A DNA stretch of 64,000 bases from Magnetospirillum sp. XM-1 (GTDB lineage Bacteria > Pseudomonadota > Alphaproteobacteria > Rhodospirillales > Magnetospirillaceae). Where the stretch lies: contig NZ_LN997848.1 of assembly GCF_001511835.1 (NCBI RefSeq), positions 3,748,001-3,812,000 of the forward strand. The letters run 5' to 3'. Every line of letters starts with the position of its first letter. The first letter of the stretch is position 1. Shown here piece after piece: positions 56,581 through 64,000 of the stretch. The position numbers and the translations under genes are program-made. The notes below the pieces were generated by a model. It ran no database searches, was not told the DNA's origin, and worked only from the letters and a program-made list of their open reading frames with translations.

Positions 56581-56878
56581 GCGAGTGCCTCCACTAATGA
56601 CTTGGTTGGGCCGAAACCGGATGTTCGGCTTTCTGGCGTTGAACAGGTAAAGCGGACAGTGCCGTCGAATGGTGATCCGGCTGCTTATGACCCGAAGCGG
56701 ACGCTCCACAAGGGGCAGTCGGAGGACTTCTTCGCGCCCATCTACGCCGTTCCGTGGGCTGACGCCAATTCCCAACAGCGGACATTGTACTGAAATGCGC
56801 CCCGCAGACAGAACCGGCCATGAGCGGGCATGGAGTGATTGTCAATAACGGACGCCGATCTCGGTGAGTGAGGACAGC

Positions 56879-57832
56879 TTAATCTTGTGGCGCTAGGTAC
56901 AGGTCGAATTTTATCGTCGCCGCCGGCTCCAGGTCGCCTACTAGTCTCACGTTGGCGCGCGGTGCTGCATGCGAGACCTTCGTCGTTCGGCGAGTGCCGA
57001 CCACGGTTAGCCAACCGGGGATGTTGCCTTTTACTTCCATGGCCTCCCAAACTAGCAGAACGAAATTGACCGATCGACAATGCTTTGAGCGCATTACTCT
57101 AGTGGCCTCGCGCTCATATGCGCGCACTACATCAATGTCGGCATAAGCCGACCCAGGCACGACCTTAAGTACGCAATATCCTTTCACGCCGTCGCCGCCA
57201 GCCACCTTTAGTTGGCTATTCGCCTTGCTAATGACCTCTTCCACTCTTGAGGGTTTTGTCCCTGGCAGCAGGGCTTTCACGTCGCAGTAGATCGGGGCGT
57301 CCTGTTTATCGACTCCGACCAAAATGTCTGGCTGCCCTTCGGCTTGGCTTAACTTCGGCGCAAGCCCGCGTTGTCTAAGCCACCCCCAATACGAAATTTC
57401 TGCGATCGTAGCTTCAAAGAGCTCCGGGCGGGGAAGCCGTGAGCGGATGAATTTCAGGTTCTCTGCGTCGGAACACAGTTCATTATACAGGGCATCGTTC
57501 AGCCAGTAGAGGTTGTCGTAGCCGAAGTGGGAAGCTGCTGCGAGCTGTTCCTCCAATTTCCGAATAATGCTCTGTGGATCTGGACCGAAGCGGCCAACAG
57601 GCCTCAACCCATTTGCCGCTTCGCCCTGGGTGAACATCGCCTCAAGCACATCAAGATGCTCGTAAATAGGGTGTTTTTCGGCCTTTCGCGGAGACACGCC
57701 CGCAAGCTTGGCTAACTCATTCATTTTATGAATGTAGTCCCGCGCCATTGTGGGAGCATCGAGCTTCGGCGCGTCGGCGAAACGGGCCTCAATCTCCTGG
57801 GCGTTGAAACTGTCCGTGTGTACGATCCGCAT
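56879..57832 (-). CDS. PD-(D/E)XK-nuclease-like protein (317 aa)
   Basis: The family is not recognised by name, but a nuclease-type active site is visible: E145 in FEATIAEISYWGWL, D169 in GQPDILVGV, and D184-V-K186 in IYCDVKALLPG, matching E...PD...(D/E)xK. The N-terminal ~130 residues are helical; the C-terminal part is mixed. ATG 57832 is the only plausible start. It lies downstream of, and in the same direction as, the OLD-family gene at 58190-60046, with 357 bases between. Context suggests a defence nuclease or a metal-independent relative. Confidence 0.65.
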   Translation of the reverse strand: MRIVHTDSFNAQEIEARFADAPKLDAPTMARDYIHKMNELAKLAGVSPRKAEKHPIYEHLDVLEAMFTQGEAANGLRPVGRFGPDPQSIIRKLEEQLAAASHFGYDNLYWLNDALYNELCSDAENLKFIRSRLPRPELFEATIAEISYWGWLRQRGLAPKLSQAEGQPDILVGVDKQDAPIYCDVKALLPGTKPSRVEEVISKANSQLKVAGGDGVKGYCVLKVVPGSAYADIDVVRAYEREATRVMRSKHCRSVNFVLLVWEAMEVKGNIPGWLTVVGTRRTTKVSHAAPRANVRLVGDLEPAATIKFDLYLAPQD

Positions 57833-58189
57833 GAAACCCCCGGAAGCTCGTCATCTCCGAACGTTAGGCAGCACACGGCTTTCGGTCAACGGCCTGCCGG
57901 ATAGGCTGATGAGTGCAACAGGCGTGCGGCATTCGGGGGCTCGCCCATTGAATGAGCACGGAAAATCATAGTTTCCTAAGCCGTGGGCCAAGGTTTCGAA
58001 TCCTTCCCGCCGACGACCTGGGCGAATGGCGATTTTCCCGTAAGTTCGTCCCGAAATCGCCAGTCTCCTTCCGGCCCCATCATGACGGCTCCGCGCCCAT
58101 CTAAGAAGTTTTAGACGACTGTGTCGATTCTGGTTAGCGGTCGCAGGCTTCTCCCTCGGCTATAGGCATTTGATCCTCAGTTGGATGGT
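57833..58189. other. intergenic region
   Basis: 357 bases between two minus-strand genes. No small gene, clear terminator or promoter pair recognised. The gap suggests the PD-(D/E)XK-like gene may have its own promoter. Confidence 0.5.
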
Positions 58190-60046
58190 TCATGCGCGAT
58201 CACGGACCGCCTGAAGCCAGCCGATGATCTCTCCACCACTGTCCATAGTCTGCAGGAGCGCCAGGGTCATTTTGTCCATAGCCCCACGATTGAGGCGACG
58301 CTTGGCGCGACTGACTTTCCTGCCTTTTTTTTCCTCATCGAGTTGCGCCCAAGGAGTGATGCCGCCGCCAGCAACATGGATCTGCTCTGCAATAAGGTCT
58401 GGCACATCGCACCAGTCATCCACCACGATCTGATGTCCAAACTCTGCGTAAATAGCGTCGGAGTGGATGTAGTTCTCCATTTCGCGTTTGGAAGTCAGGA
58501 AACCGATGTCTTTGGTTCCGCGAGCATTCACGGTATTAATCGCCTCCTGGTATTTTGGGCTGGCTTGATCATCGGCGTCGCAAATGTGCACCTCGACCAT
58601 CTGAGCGTTCTCTAGATACTGATGGTTGACCCAATGCTGCAGATTGCCGCCGCCAGTCACAACGAAGACCACCCGATGATCAGCGTCCAGATCCAAGAGT
58701 GAGGTATCTAAGGTTCGGTGAAGCCGAGATGCGCGTCGCAGGAATTCTACGTCATTCGGACCCTCAACGTAGATTGCTACCTTGGCTCTCTTGTCTGGCA
58801 GGACACCCAAGGTATCCGCGACGCGCCGGTATACGTCATCGGCGCCCATCTCGATCAGCGGTGAATCGTTCGGACGCTTCGTGATCAAGCGGACAGCCTC
58901 AGTCGGAACCAATCCCGCGACGCCTGGGACGTGCGTTGTGATGAGTACCTGGGTGTTCGGGTCATCGCCAAGCTCCAGAAGCGTCCGGATCAAAAGCTGC
59001 TGGCTGTCGGGGTGCTGTGAGCTCTCGGGCTCTTCAATCGCATAAATAACCTGTTTGGCCGGCGATGCCGCCCGCCTCCGCTCTGCTTCGGCACGAAAAA
59101 AGCTGAGCAGGATTAACCGACGCACGCCGCTGCCACGCTTGTTGATTGGAATTTCGTTGTCGCTTGCCAACGTGAGCTTAAAGCCATCCCATTTGGGTTC
59201 GGCCTTGAACGACGGCGTAAGCTCCTTGGCCAACTCAGGGTCCATTTCTCGAAGCTTTTCCAAGGTACGGTTCGCCACATCCATCGCGCTCTGCCGGACC
59301 TTTTCCTTAATCTCGTCTAATTCGAGCTGAACGGCTTTTACCGCCTCAGCGATAGCAACCTTCATCGGGTCCGCCACTTCGGGGTCATCATCCTTGCTCG
59401 GGCGGTCTGCCTGAAATAGCGCAAAGGTTGGCATCTCAAGCTCGATCTGATCCCAGGCTTTCTTCCCGTCCTCCTCGCTCAAGGGGACGAACTGCTCGGC
59501 CATATCAACGTCGCCGACGGCAGCCCGGATGGCCTGCCTGAGTGCCACATTTGATCGCTCATCAACTTCCGATAGATCCGCATTCACCGCCCGGGCGCGC
59601 TCCTTCAACGCCTGGTTTTTCAACTTGAGAAGATCCGCCAACTGAGGGTTTGAAGGCGCAATAGCCCAAGCGAAAACCTCCTCTTTGGGTGTCTTGCCTC
59701 GGCAGTCGAAGCGCTTCTGAATCTCCAGCTGGCCCTGGCCGTTCAATAGCTTTTCGCGCTCCAACGTCGTCTCGGACCGAGCGTCTATAGTGAGGGCCGC
59801 AGGCAGATCTTCGAAGAGACAGGTAATCTTGACCACCTTATCTTCGCTGTGAACGCACGGATCGCTCTGATCTAGCTTGATATTTTTGTGATTGAAGAAG
59901 ATATCAAGCGCTTCGAGAAGCGTGCTCTTTCCGACATCATTACGCCCAACAATGGCGGTGAAGTCGTTAATGCTGAGATTCACAGGCGTTTTATACGACC
60001 TGAAATTGCTGATCTTCAGACCTACGAGCTTCATATTCACACCCAT
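58190..60046 (-). CDS. OLD-family ATP-dependent nuclease (ATPase + TOPRIM), 618 aa
   Basis: N-terminal ABC-type ATPase with Walker A GRNDVGKST at residues 34-42, a signature-like region NKRGSGVRRLILLSFF, Walker B VIYAIEEPESSQHP and the H-loop TTHVPGV. A C-terminal TOPRIM domain shows IYVEGPNDVEFLRR (catalytic Glu) and ICDADDQ (Asp-x-Asp). ATG 60046 is used, with ATG 60034 as an equal alternative. It is a distinct subgroup from the OLD protein at 40810: the helical insert is longer and the TOPRIM core differs. Such proteins act in phage defence or nucleic-acid processing; no partner helicase is present. Confidence 0.92.
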   Translation of the reverse strand: MGVNMKLVGLKISNFRSYKTPVNLSINDFTAIVGRNDVGKSTLLEALDIFFNHKNIKLDQSDPCVHSEDKVVKITCLFEDLPAALTIDARSETTLEREKLLNGQGQLEIQKRFDCRGKTPKEEVFAWAIAPSNPQLADLLKLKNQALKERARAVNADLSEVDERSNVALRQAIRAAVGDVDMAEQFVPLSEEDGKKAWDQIELEMPTFALFQADRPSKDDDPEVADPMKVAIAEAVKAVQLELDEIKEKVRQSAMDVANRTLEKLREMDPELAKELTPSFKAEPKWDGFKLTLASDNEIPINKRGSGVRRLILLSFFRAEAERRRAASPAKQVIYAIEEPESSQHPDSQQLLIRTLLELGDDPNTQVLITTHVPGVAGLVPTEAVRLITKRPNDSPLIEMGADDVYRRVADTLGVLPDKRAKVAIYVEGPNDVEFLRRASRLHRTLDTSLLDLDADHRVVFVVTGGGNLQHWVNHQYLENAQMVEVHICDADDQASPKYQEAINTVNARGTKDIGFLTSKREMENYIHSDAIYAEFGHQIVVDDWCDVPDLIAEQIHVAGGGITPWAQLDEEKKGRKVSRAKRRLNRGAMDKMTLALLQTMDSGGEIIGWLQAVRDRA

Positions 60047-60504
60047 TTTTGCGTTATCATGAACATTGTATGTCGCAATCGTGGCGCACGCAATGGTTGG
60101 CTAGACGCTATTGCTGTGGCAGAAGTCTAAGGTGCGAATGGAATGACGCATTCGGAATGGGAGAATCTCAGCGTTGTACCAGAGTAGCCATCGCCTAATG
60201 GCTCTGAACGTCCAGAACTCACAAGGAGATTATGAGCCGCATCTTGCCTGCTTTGGCTGATTCAACGGACGAAAGCTACGTCACCTTATCTTAATCCCAC
60301 CTCCCAAACCCGCCCGTCCGCTCTCGGCCCATCCCTGCCGTACCCGGCCACGCGCACGTTCGACCGCTCCTGGCACCCAAGGGCCGCAGAGGCCCTTCGC
60401 CGTGAATGACGGGTGTCTGGGGTGAGCGGCCAGACGCAGCGCTGTGGCCAGCCGGCCGTCCATGACCCACAGGAGCCGCTCGCATTTTGGGAAAAATTTC
60501 CAGA
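60047..60504. other. intergenic region at the island edge
   Basis: 458 bases. GC-rich from about 60296 onward, with a hairpin AAGGGCC-gcaga-GGCCCTT at 60388-60406 that lacks a T run. The minus-strand frames here look like chance frames in GC-rich DNA. It separates the defence genes from the Mms6-like operon. Confidence 0.5.
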
Positions 60505-61005
60505 TCAGCAGGCTGCGTCGTTCAAGGCTACCGCCAATTCGTCTTTGTTAGGGACGGGCTTTCGCTTCCGGTTGGCATAGAGGTAATAGCCGAGTGCAGC
60601 AATGCCAGCCCCCAGTAAAACCGGCCCCCATGCCCCAAGTCCAAGGCCTAGGCCCAAACTGATCCCATGACCAGAGGCAGCACCAGCTCCGGTGCTCCAC
60701 ACTATGGGAGTAGCTGACTTGGCTCCCACAACCACCTTGCCGACGGCGGTGCCACATGGCCCAATGCCGCCCAGACCGGTACCTGCTCCGGTTCCTGCGC
60801 CTGCACCCCATCCTATTGGAATGCTTTTGGCACCCACAGCTATTTTGCCAACTGTCGTGGTACTGCATTGCCCTAGGCCCAACCCCGCCCCGGACCCGGT
60901 CTTTGCACCAAGACCTTTTAAGGCACCCGCCTTGCTCCCTAAAGCGGAGCTTCCGTTCATAGGGCAACCCTGGCCAGCGGGCATAGAATGAAGACGCAAA
61001 GGCAT
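60505..61005 (-). CDS. Mms6/MamD-like magnetosome-type protein (166 aa)
   Basis: The C-terminal ~60 residues match the plan of Mms6 and MamD (Mms7): a Gly/Leu run LGLGLGLGAWGP, one membrane helix (VLLGAGIAALGYYLY), a basic boundary (ANRKRK) and a short acidic tail. In Mms6 this region sits in the magnetosome membrane and its acidic tail binds iron and shapes magnetite. The upstream half is Gly/Ala/Thr-rich with two copies of a motif TxVGKxxVGAKSxxP. Here the tail is less acidic than in Mms6. ATG 61005 has AAGGA upstream. It follows the CZB gene by 34 bases. Homology is judged from memory of Mms6. Confidence 0.75.
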   Translation of the reverse strand: MPLRLHSMPAGQGCPMNGSSALGSKAGALKGLGAKTGSGAGLGLGQCSTTTVGKIAVGAKSIPIGWGAGAGTGAGTGLGGIGPCGTAVGKVVVGAKSATPIVWSTGAGAASGHGISLGLGLGLGAWGPVLLGAGIAALGYYLYANRKRKPVPNKDELAVALNDAAC

Positions 61006-61039
61006 GATGAGCTATCCTTCAAGGCAGCTTGTGGCAGGC

Positions 61040-61891
61040 TTAAAGTTTTGAACTTCCCGCCGATAGAACTTGGGAATCAGCCAGCTCAGCCTGTAGGCGT
61101 GTCAGGAGGGTGATGATCTCGCCACTCAGAACCAGAGCTTCCTCATAAGCCTCGTCGGCAGTGCGAAGCTTTCCGTGATTGAGAGATGAGATGACCATGT
61201 CAACCTCCCGATGGAATCGCTTGTGGACGGCATCAAGGCTTTTTAATGCCTCGGTGGCACCCAACTCCCTCATGGCGGTACCATGTATCCAAATTCCGAG
61301 GCTGCACTCATCGCTTGGTTGGGCACGCATAGCTTTACCATGGCCGCGGAATGCCGATTGAAGATCGCGGATCCATTTTAGATGGACAAGCCGAGCACCT
61401 GTGACGTTCAAAGTATGACGACCACTGCCAGCCTCGCCTAAAGCCTGAATAGAAATGATGTTGAGGGGGAGTGGTTTTGGGAAAAGCACTCTCATCAACC
61501 GAGACGGAATGTCATTGGGTTGGGCGCTGCTGATTGCGGCCTCAATGACATCGAGTTCAAGTGAGGTCAGTAAAAACAGTATTTCGCCACTAAGCTTGCG
61601 AACGGCTGCCAGCTTTTCCGCAGCGCGCTCCGCCTTGCCAGCTGCGCATGCAGACAAAGTTTCTTCGGCAAGATGGTGAAAACGCTTATGAGCAGTTTTC
61701 AACTGCCAGACAGCTCCCAATTTGCCATAACGACTAAGGCCAGTACCGTAAATCCAGGTACCAAGATCGCAATCCTCATGACCCATTAACGGTTCTTGCG
61801 TCCCTTCACCGTTCACGGTGGCCTCCAATGCTGCCTCCCAACGAAGATGAGCCAGCCTGGCGGCGTTGACGTCTAGTTCGGTAGCGATCAT
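61040..61891 (-). CDS. tandem CZB-domain protein (283 aa)
   Basis: Two chemoreceptor zinc-binding (CZB) domains in one soluble protein. Each shows the His / Cys / His-x3-His pattern: unit 1 with LAHLRW, DCDLGTWIYG and HKRFHH (about residues 10-90), unit 2 with LVHLKW, ECSLGIWIHG and HKRFHR (about 165-245). CZB domains bind zinc with high affinity and usually sit on chemoreceptors or diguanylate cyclases; here no signalling domain is attached. ATG 61891 with AAGGA upstream. First gene of the Mms6-like operon, divergent from the Crp/Fnr gene. Metal sensing for the operon is inference. Confidence 0.85.
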   Translation of the reverse strand: MIATELDVNAARLAHLRWEAALEATVNGEGTQEPLMGHEDCDLGTWIYGTGLSRYGKLGAVWQLKTAHKRFHHLAEETLSACAAGKAERAAEKLAAVRKLSGEILFLLTSLELDVIEAAISSAQPNDIPSRLMRVLFPKPLPLNIISIQALGEAGSGRHTLNVTGARLVHLKWIRDLQSAFRGHGKAMRAQPSDECSLGIWIHGTAMRELGATEALKSLDAVHKRFHREVDMVISSLNHGKLRTADEAYEEALVLSGEIITLLTRLQAELADSQVLSAGSSKL

Positions 61892-61971
61892 CGTATTCGG
61901 TCCTTGAGTGCCTAGGATGCCTGTCTAGTGTGGAAGCGCCCCCTGTATAAGCAGCAATGGGGGCGGTATCA

Positions 61972-61985
61972 CTGACATTTGTCAG
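61972..61985. promoter_or_regulatory. FNR/NNR-type palindromic operator
   Basis: CTGAC-ATTT-GTCAG, a perfect palindrome apart from the spacer. It has the geometry of Crp/Fnr-family boxes (FNR TTGAT-N4-ATCAA; NNR/DNR TTGNC-N4-GNCAA). It lies 80 bases before the CZB start and 46 before the Crp/Fnr start, so it could control both. Confidence 0.6.
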
Positions 61986-62031
61986 CGACCCGACCGAAGC
62001 AAAAATATTTTTAAGATAGGGCGAGCGGATT

Positions 62032-62727
62032 ATGCGAGAGAGCCAAATTCAAGCCGCTTGGTATGGTCTGGAAGCCTGTGAAAAATGTGCCATTCGCCAT
62101 CTGGTCTTGTTTGCAGACCTGACCAGCGAAGACTTTAGCCATGTTCATCTTCCAATAGAGGACATTTGGCTTCCACCTGGAGCAAACCTTTACCAACAGG
62201 ATCAGCCAGCTTCGGCGCTTTTCACGATCCGCGAAGGGCTGGTCAAGCTTGAGCAGTATCTACCCGACGGAAATTTCCGAATTGTCAGCCTTTTGAGCCA
62301 AGGAGACGTTGCCGGGTTAGAGGCAACAGTCGCCGACAAATATGAGCATGCCGCCGTCGCGCTGCTGCCAACGCAAGTTTGTCGCCTACCCCGCGAAGTC
62401 GTATCAAGATTGTCGCCGAAGCTGAACCGCCAACTGATGGAAAAATGGCATGATATGGTGCTGCGCTCTCACCATTGCGTGCGAGAGCTATCCACTGGTA
62501 GTTCCCGGCAAAGGGTGGCGCGGTTGTTTCTGATGCTTGCGCCTCCCGCCATGGAAAGGTGCCGCATATTTGGCCGCGAGGACGTAGGGGCGCTGTTGGG
62601 CATTACCACGGAGACTGCTTGCAGAATGGTTTCAGACCTGAAAAGAAGAAAGGCGATTTCAGAGATTTCGGCCAACGTTTTTTCACGTAATATCGCGGCA
62701 CTAAAGAAAATTGCCGACGGGATTTAA
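62032..62727 (+). CDS. Crp/Fnr-family transcriptional regulator (231 aa)
   Basis: N-terminal cyclic-nucleotide-binding-type beta-roll (about 30-130; LPPGANLYQQDQPASALFTIREGLVKL), dimerisation helix, and a winged HTH with REDVGALLGITTETACRMVSDLKRR. The ExxCR-type recognition helix is of the FNR/NNR kind. Cysteines C16, C19 and C117 recall the FNR iron-sulfur ligands, but the third ligand of the usual four (near residue 29) is missing, so a complete FNR-type cluster is doubtful. ATG 62032. Divergent from the CZB/Mms6-like operon and probably its regulator (inference), perhaps in response to oxygen or nitrogen oxides. Confidence 0.92.
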   Translation: MRESQIQAAWYGLEACEKCAIRHLVLFADLTSEDFSHVHLPIEDIWLPPGANLYQQDQPASALFTIREGLVKLEQYLPDGNFRIVSLLSQGDVAGLEATVADKYEHAAVALLPTQVCRLPREVVSRLSPKLNRQLMEKWHDMVLRSHHCVRELSTGSSRQRVARLFLMLAPPAMERCRIFGREDVGALLGITTETACRMVSDLKRRKAISEISANVFSRNIAALKKIADGI

Positions 62728-62922
62728 TCTCCTGCCCGGTCTATCGCTCGGAGCCTCGTTTTGGGTTGCCCCTCTCATTGCGTCAATGGCCAATCATGAT
62801 CCGCATGGGGTTTATCTCAGCCTGACCCTCCATCCAAAATGGGTGGAAAATTAGCGGGAAATTGTCGCGCCCTGGTTGAACGGCTGTGTGTCGCCAACCA
62901 GTTGGCTCTGTTAGATATTTTA

Positions 62923-62936
62923 GTCCCATATGGGAC
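62923..62936. promoter_or_regulatory. 14-bp perfect palindrome upstream of the porin gene
   Basis: GTCCCATATGGGAC, 72 bases before the porin ATG. A likely operator for an unidentified regulator. No promoter boxes can be assigned with confidence. Confidence 0.45.
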
Positions 62937-63008
62937 CTTGTCAGGAGGGGGGGCTGCGCTATTGAAGATGCGAGCTAATCGCACCACTTAATTGCGCTGG
63001 GTATTCTA

Positions 63009-64000
63009 ATGAAGAAGATTGCCAGTTTGTCGAACGTTTTGGCTGGAGCCCTTGTCCTTCCCTCCCTCGTCCTTGCCGTATTACCTGCCGTTGCAGATGA
63101 AGTCGCTCCTGAGGTAGAAAAGGGGTTCTGGGATCGTGAGAAGCTGACCGGCGATTGGGGGGGGATTCGCACGGATCTGGCCGACAGGGGCGTCGAGTTG
63201 ACCGCGACCTACACCGCGGAAACCCTTGGCAACCCCTCGGGCGGCATCAAGCGGCGCGCTGTTGGCGCGGCCCTTCTGCAAGGTGATCTGGACGTCAATC
63301 TGGATAAGCTGGTTGGGTGGCAGGGCGGCAAAATCCACGCTACAGCCTTCCATATCCAGGGCCGTCAGCTGACCTCCAACTTTATCGGCGGCCTGATCCC
63401 GGTCTCCAGTGTAGAGGCTGCGCCTTCCACCCGTCTGTTCTCGCTGTGGTTCGAGCAAAGCGTGCTCGATGACAGGGCTTCCCTGCGCTTCGGTCAGATC
63501 CCCATGCAGGAGGAGTTCTTCACCAGCACCTACGCGGCCTATATGGTGAACAGCGCTTTCGGCTGGCCAGCCATCTATGCCGCCAACATGCCATCGGGCG
63601 GTGGCGGCTATCCCCTGGCTAACATGGGCACCCGCCTGAAGGTCAAGCCCACCGAAGAGATCAGCCTGATGGCCGCTGTATTCTCCGGCAACGTGGCGCC
63701 TGGCACCAATGTGGGTAACGATGCCCAGAAGCGCAATCGCAGCGGCACGGATTTCTCCTTCGATTCTCCCCCGGTATGGTTCGGTGAGGCTGCCTATTCC
63801 ATCAACCAGGACAAGGACTCGCCAGGACTGCCGGCGACTTTCAAGCTTGGTGGCTGGTATTACAACGGCCGGACTGCCGATCAGCATTTCGACAATACCG
63901 GCCTGTCCCTGGGCAGCGGCGCCAGCTCGGGCGTCGCCCGGAATCTGCGTGGCAACTGGGCCGTTTACGGCATCGTCGATCACATGCTGTGGAAGCGCGA
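63009..64000 (+). CDS. OprB-family carbohydrate porin, 3' end outside window
   Basis: ATG 63009 followed by a signal peptide (MKKIASLSNVLAGALVL, cleavage near VADE). The mature part matches OprB-type porins: LTGDWGGIRTDLADRGVELTATY at the start, repeated amphipathic strands with terminal aromatics, SLWFEQSVLDDRASLRFGQIPMQEEFF, and FKLGGWYYNGRTAD. These outer-membrane porins allow sugar uptake. 330 codons are present and the frame is still open at the window edge. No strong ribosome binding site is visible before the ATG. Confidence 0.9.
   Translation, partial: MKKIASLSNVLAGALVLPSLVLAVLPAVADEVAPEVEKGFWDREKLTGDWGGIRTDLADRGVELTATYTAETLGNPSGGIKRRAVGAALLQGDLDVNLDKLVGWQGGKIHATAFHIQGRQLTSNFIGGLIPVSSVEAAPSTRLFSLWFEQSVLDDRASLRFGQIPMQEEFFTSTYAAYMVNSAFGWPAIYAANMPSGGGGYPLANMGTRLKVKPTEEISLMAAVFSGNVAPGTNVGNDAQKRNRSGTDFSFDSPPVWFGEAAYSINQDKDSPGLPATFKLGGWYYNGRTADQHFDNTGLSLGSGASSGVARNLRGNWAVYGIVDHMLWKR

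Noticed and set aside
60281..60485. Overlapping minus-strand frames of about 60 codons.
   Set aside because: Arg/Gly/Pro-rich chance frames in GC-rich intergenic DNA without ribosome binding sites or family resemblance.

Overview
The window most likely comes from an alphaproteobacterium of the Magnetospirillum type. Evidence: high-GC coding sequence, a MucR/Ros zinc-finger regulator next to HU, a relaxase fragment of alphaproteobacterial plasmid type, and a gene at 60505-61005 whose C-terminus (LGLGLGLGAWGP, one membrane helix, charged tail) closely resembles the magnetosome protein Mms6/MamD. Genus assignment is inference from these features; no database search was possible.

Layout. 1-5.6 kb: accessory region with an unknown 692-aa protein, an overlapping HU / MucR / XRE operon of small DNA-binding proteins, and a GIY-YIG (DUF123) protein. 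5.7-8.3 kb: a cache-HAMP sensor histidine kinase and a truncated sensor fragment. 8.25-16.6 kb (minus strand): a broken copy of an export operon (TolC-like lipoprotein, giant LEPR/DUF4347 surface protein, HlyD adaptor, truncated second adaptor). 16.8-21.8 kb: four AraC-type regulators (two paralogous pairs) and a periplasmic ClpP-like protein. 21.8-38.7 kb (plus strand): the complete export locus with two giant LEPR/DUF4347 proteins (1381 and 2054 aa), a TolC-like lipoprotein, a 75-aa protein, an HlyD adaptor, a membrane-anchored adaptor with an N-terminal sensor-like domain, an M50 site-2-type protease fused to an adaptor, and a small periplasmic protein. A BenE-type transporter follows.

40.1-60.0 kb is a mosaic genomic island. 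It holds an OLD-type ATPase/TOPRIM nuclease, a divergent nuclease-STAND NTPase, an excisionase-like protein, a tyrosine integrase with a tRNA-Val-like attachment core and arm-type repeats, an XRE / two unknown genes / soluble FtsH-like AAA-M41 protease module, fragments of malate synthase G, TolC, DUF4347 and a relaxase joined end to end, a PD-(D/E)XK-like protein, and a second OLD-type nuclease. Two sets of direct repeats (380 bp and about 1.8 kb) record the recombination.

60.5-64 kb: an Mms6-like gene with a double-CZB protein, divergent from a Crp/Fnr regulator with an FNR/NNR-type palindrome between them, then the start of an OprB-type porin that runs off the window.

The most interesting system is the duplicated export locus. 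It has outer-membrane channel, three adaptor proteins and a protease-adaptor fusion but no recognisable ATPase, and its giant clients share an N-terminal LEPR(W/M)MFDGAA motif, a DUF4347 domain with an invariant His/Cys pair, and a conserved C-terminal module ending near a (T/S)QQL motif.
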